A DNA stretch of 61,390 nucleotides, from contig CAZORL010000008.1 in assembly GCA_964582375.1 (NCBI GenBank), forward strand, positions 1 to 61,390, read 5' to 3'. Shown piece by piece: positions 58,885 through 61,390 of this stretch. The notes under the pieces are model-generated. The model was not told where the DNA came from, did not search any database, and saw only the letters and a list, made by a program, of their open reading frames with translations. The DNA comes from CAKSQF01 sp964582375. Lineage in GTDB: Bacteria > Bacillota > Clostridia > Oscillospirales > CAG-272. The translations under genes and the position numbers were made by a program. Within the stretch, counting starts at the first letter, position 1. Each line of letters begins with the position of its first letter.

Positions 58885-61230
58885 ATGAAATTCCCGCTTT
58901 CTTTTTACGCGGCATCGCGCGAATTTACCACATACTCGCGCCCCGTGAATGCGCCCGCAATGCGCCACTCATTTGTGGTCGGCGACGAAAAGGTCGGTGC
59001 ATCACTGCTCATCTGCGGACTCGGCTTTTACAAGCTCTACTTAAACGGCAAAGAGATCACCAAAACGATGCTTGCGCCCTACATTACAAACCCCGACGAC
59101 ATACTTTATTACGACAGCTACGATCTGACAGGGGCACTGCTTCCCGGCGAGAATGTCATCGGCATCGTCCTCGGAAACGGCATGCTCAACTGCCCGGGCG
59201 GTGCGGTCTGGGATTTTGAAAAGGCAAGATATCGCGGTGCGCCCCGTGTGGCACTCGCATTTGAGTGCGGCGATCTTCACTTTGACGCATCGGTGCTTAA
59301 ATGGGCACCCTCGGCGATCACCTTCGATGATATACGCTCGGGCTGTTTTTACGATGCGGCGCTTGAGCAGATCGGCTGGAATGACATCGGCTTTGACGAC
59401 AAAGATTGGTCGCCCGTCATCCCGATCGAGACTCCGCGCGGGCAGCCGAGGATCTGCGATGTTGACCCGATCGGCGTCAGGTACGAGCTGTCGCCGATCT
59501 GCATAAAGAAGAACGCCTCATTCATCCCGAGGCAGTACAATCACGGCGACATTGACGGTCTGTGCGGATTTGGCGAGGACATGCCGACAAGCGGCGGCGT
59601 AATGTTCGATTTCGGGCTGAACGGAACCGGACTTACAAAGCTAATTGTCAGAGGCGCAACCCGGGGTCAAAGGATAGACATCCTCCACTCGGAGCTTGTC
59701 GAGGATGACGGAACGGTCAACCCCGGCAACATAGCAAGCTTTTACCCGATCGGATTTTCTCAGCGCGATGTATATATCTGCCGCGGTGACGAATATGAGG
59801 AATTTGTCCCCTCATTCACCTATCACGGCTTCCGCTACTGCTATGTCACGGGACTTCGTGACGATCAGATCGATGACAAGACGCTCACATATCTCGTCTG
59901 CTCGACAAAGCTCCGCGAGATCGGTGACTTCAAATCGTCCTCCCGTGTACTGAACAGACTGCAACTGATCGTTCGCAACTCGGATCTTTCCAATTTCTGG
60001 CATTTCCCGACCGACTGTCCGCACCGCGAGAAGAACGGTTGGACGGGCGATGCATCGCTTTCCTGCGAGCATTTTCTCTTGAATCTCGATTGCCGACGCA
60101 ATCTTGCCGAGTGGTCGCGATGCATACGCGCCGCACAGCTTGACGACGGTCGCGTGCCCGGCATAGTCCCGACGGGCGGCTGGGGATTTGAGTGGGGATG
60201 CGGTCCCATCTGGGATGCGATACTCTTCATCATTCCCTATTACTGCTATGTCCTTCGCGGCGATCTTGACACCGCACGCGAAAGCGCAGATGCAATGGTT
60301 CGCTATCTCCATTATGCATCGGGCAAACGCGACGCCGACGGTGTTGTGGCTTACGGGCTTGAGGATTGGTGTCCCTGCGACGAGGACAGAGCAGACGCAA
60401 AAAACACGCCGCTTGCGGTAAGCGACACGCTCCAGATCATCGACTGCGCGGCAATGGGCGCATTCCTCTTTGAAAAGCTCGGGATGCACGCCGAGGCAAC
60501 ATGGGCAAAGACTCTGCGTCGGGAAATGATCGCGGCATTCAGAAAGAAATTTGTCGATCCCGACACGATGCTTGTTGCCTCGGGCAGTCAGACCGCACAG
60601 GCATGCTCGATCGCATACGGCATATTCGAGGCTGACAGAAGTGAGGAGGAGCGTGCTTTCCGCGTTCTGCTCGATCTGATCAGAAAGAGCGATTTTCACA
60701 TGGCAGGCGGTGTGTTCGGTCTGCGCTCGCTCTTCCATGTTCTTGCCGATCACGGCGAGATCGATCTTGCGTACAAGATGATCATGCAGCCGACCGAGCC
60801 GTCATACAGGCTGCTCGTGGACGAGGGATTCACCTCACTGCCCGAGTTCATCCGCTCGCGCGAGTATCTGATGAACCGCCGTCCGTCCTTCAATCACCAC
60901 TTCTTTGGCGACATTTCGGGCTTCTTCATCAAGGATATTGCGGGCATCAAGGTAAATCCGCACAAAGATGATGCGACAGAGGTGCTTGTTACACCCGGAT
61001 TTATCGCAGATCTCGATTTTGCCGAGGGTTCTTACGAAACGATCGGCGGCAAGATATCGGTTCGCTGGGAGAAGATCCCCGAGGGCGACATCAAGCTGAC
61101 GGTGACCGCCGACGAGGGCGTCTCGGGCAGGATCAGACTGCCGCGCGGATACAGCTTTGATGACAATTATCTCGGCGATCGGGCGATCGTCAAGGGCAAA
61201 CAGGTATTTGACGTCAAAAAAGACAAATAA
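58885..61230 (+). CDS. Alpha-L-rhamnosidase-like glycoside hydrolase (GH78)
   Basis: A 781-residue enzyme releasing terminal L-rhamnose from glycans or flavonoid glycosides. The N-terminal beta-sandwich includes LLICGLGFYKLYLNGKEIT and IGIVLGNGMLNC. The (alpha/alpha)6 barrel carries the family motif DCPHREKNGWTGDASLS and GVVAYGLEDWCPCDED, and a C-terminal beta domain ends the protein. No signal peptide, so it works on imported oligosaccharides. GGAAAGGAAG before the ATG. It is co-transcribed with the isomerase gene. Confidence 0.9.
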   Translation: MKFPLSFYAASREFTTYSRPVNAPAMRHSFVVGDEKVGASLLICGLGFYKLYLNGKEITKTMLAPYITNPDDILYYDSYDLTGALLPGENVIGIVLGNGMLNCPGGAVWDFEKARYRGAPRVALAFECGDLHFDASVLKWAPSAITFDDIRSGCFYDAALEQIGWNDIGFDDKDWSPVIPIETPRGQPRICDVDPIGVRYELSPICIKKNASFIPRQYNHGDIDGLCGFGEDMPTSGGVMFDFGLNGTGLTKLIVRGATRGQRIDILHSELVEDDGTVNPGNIASFYPIGFSQRDVYICRGDEYEEFVPSFTYHGFRYCYVTGLRDDQIDDKTLTYLVCSTKLREIGDFKSSSRVLNRLQLIVRNSDLSNFWHFPTDCPHREKNGWTGDASLSCEHFLLNLDCRRNLAEWSRCIRAAQLDDGRVPGIVPTGGWGFEWGCGPIWDAILFIIPYYCYVLRGDLDTARESADAMVRYLHYASGKRDADGVVAYGLEDWCPCDEDRADAKNTPLAVSDTLQIIDCAAMGAFLFEKLGMHAEATWAKTLRREMIAAFRKKFVDPDTMLVASGSQTAQACSIAYGIFEADRSEEERAFRVLLDLIRKSDFHMAGGVFGLRSLFHVLADHGEIDLAYKMIMQPTEPSYRLLVDEGFTSLPEFIRSREYLMNRRPSFNHHFFGDISGFFIKDIAGIKVNPHKDDATEVLVTPGFIADLDFAEGSYETIGGKISVRWEKIPEGDIKLTVTADEGVSGRIRLPRGYSFDDNYLGDRAIVKGKQVFDVKKDK

Positions 61231-61237
61231 AGCATTT

Positions 61238-61280
61238 CGGCTTTCCCCATGTGATAAACATTCGGGAAAGCCGATTTTTG
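61238..61280 (+). terminator. Terminator after the rhamnosidase gene
   Basis: CGGCTTTCCC pairs with GGGAAAGCCG around a 16-base loop, followed by ATTTTTG. Confidence 0.88.
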
Positions 61281-61356
61281 TGGAAAAAAGTAATATAAAT
61301 CAATCGATGCAGAAACAAATTTTGTTGAACAATATATCGGCGATATTACAACAAAA

Positions 61357-61390
61357 TTTTGCCAATGGCTCCCTCCGAGAGGGAGCTGTC
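61357..61390. repeat. Start of a dispersed palindromic repeat element
   Basis: TTTTGCCAATG followed by the hairpin GCTCCCTC-CGA-GAGGGAGC, then TGTC at the window end. From memory, this sequence begins a repeat widespread between genes of gut Oscillospirales. The window cuts it off. Confidence 0.6.

Overview
The window looks like draft-assembly sequence from an uncultured, probably gut-dwelling, Gram-positive anaerobe of the Clostridia, close to Oscillospirales/Ruminococcaceae. Signs of this are a T-box leader, a ribosomal L10 leader, GTP-type PEPCK, a Firmicutes-type LexA box, sortase-like and lipobox proteins, DUF6062 and DUF5696 family proteins, and near-identical promoters (TTGACA-like, 17 bp, often an extended TGn TATAAT). 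A 100-N block at 41338-41437 marks a scaffold gap inside a tandem repeat. This lineage assignment is inference; there is no rRNA gene here.

Layout. 1-4.4 kb: malQ and a large secreted protein with discoidin-like domains. 4.4-6.3 kb: an AT-rich two-gene module on the minus strand (AAA-type ATPase plus small TOPRIM/RloB-like protein) bracketed by a 40-bp exact direct repeat; this is the best candidate for a little-described defence system. 6.4-12.5 kb: mtaB-alr-phosphatase operon, an SGNH hydrolase, metG and an XRE regulator. 12.6-26.1 kb: a 13-kb minus-strand operon with a giant solute-binding protein, two permease pairs, an NHL/TPR/Yip1-like membrane protein and a DUF5696 protein, but no ABC ATPase. 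It reads as a glycan sensing/uptake system lacking its own motor.

26.1-35.2 kb: a sigma-like gene with a LexA-type box at its start site, a UDP-sugar pyrophosphorylase, an OGG-type glycosylase, DUF6062, a PHP phosphatase, pckG, a Dabb protein and the L10 leader-rplJ-rplL unit. 35.2-36.4 kb: a stand-alone holin/endolysin cassette. 36.5-41.5 kb: an FAD oxidoreductase, a sortase-like surface protein with Cys-rich repeats, and a CHAP hydrolase whose 5' leader carries a 13-bp tandem array. 41.7-48.7 kb: uppP, ftsK/spoIIIE, a ParE/Phd pair, membrane proteins and lexA. 48.7-51.2 kb: a T-box-controlled cysE-cysS operon.

51.2-61.4 kb: a mosaic pseudogene made from two WYL-type regulators, a flavin-reductase fusion protein, an orphan binding lipoprotein, a C-terminally short MocR-like regulator, a D,D-carboxypeptidase, and a sugar isomerase/alpha-L-rhamnosidase operon. 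Carbohydrate use (malQ, the ABC operon, UDP-sugar pyrophosphorylase, rhamnosidase) and cell-envelope turnover (alr, uppP, D,D-carboxypeptidase, CHAP, M15) are the main themes.
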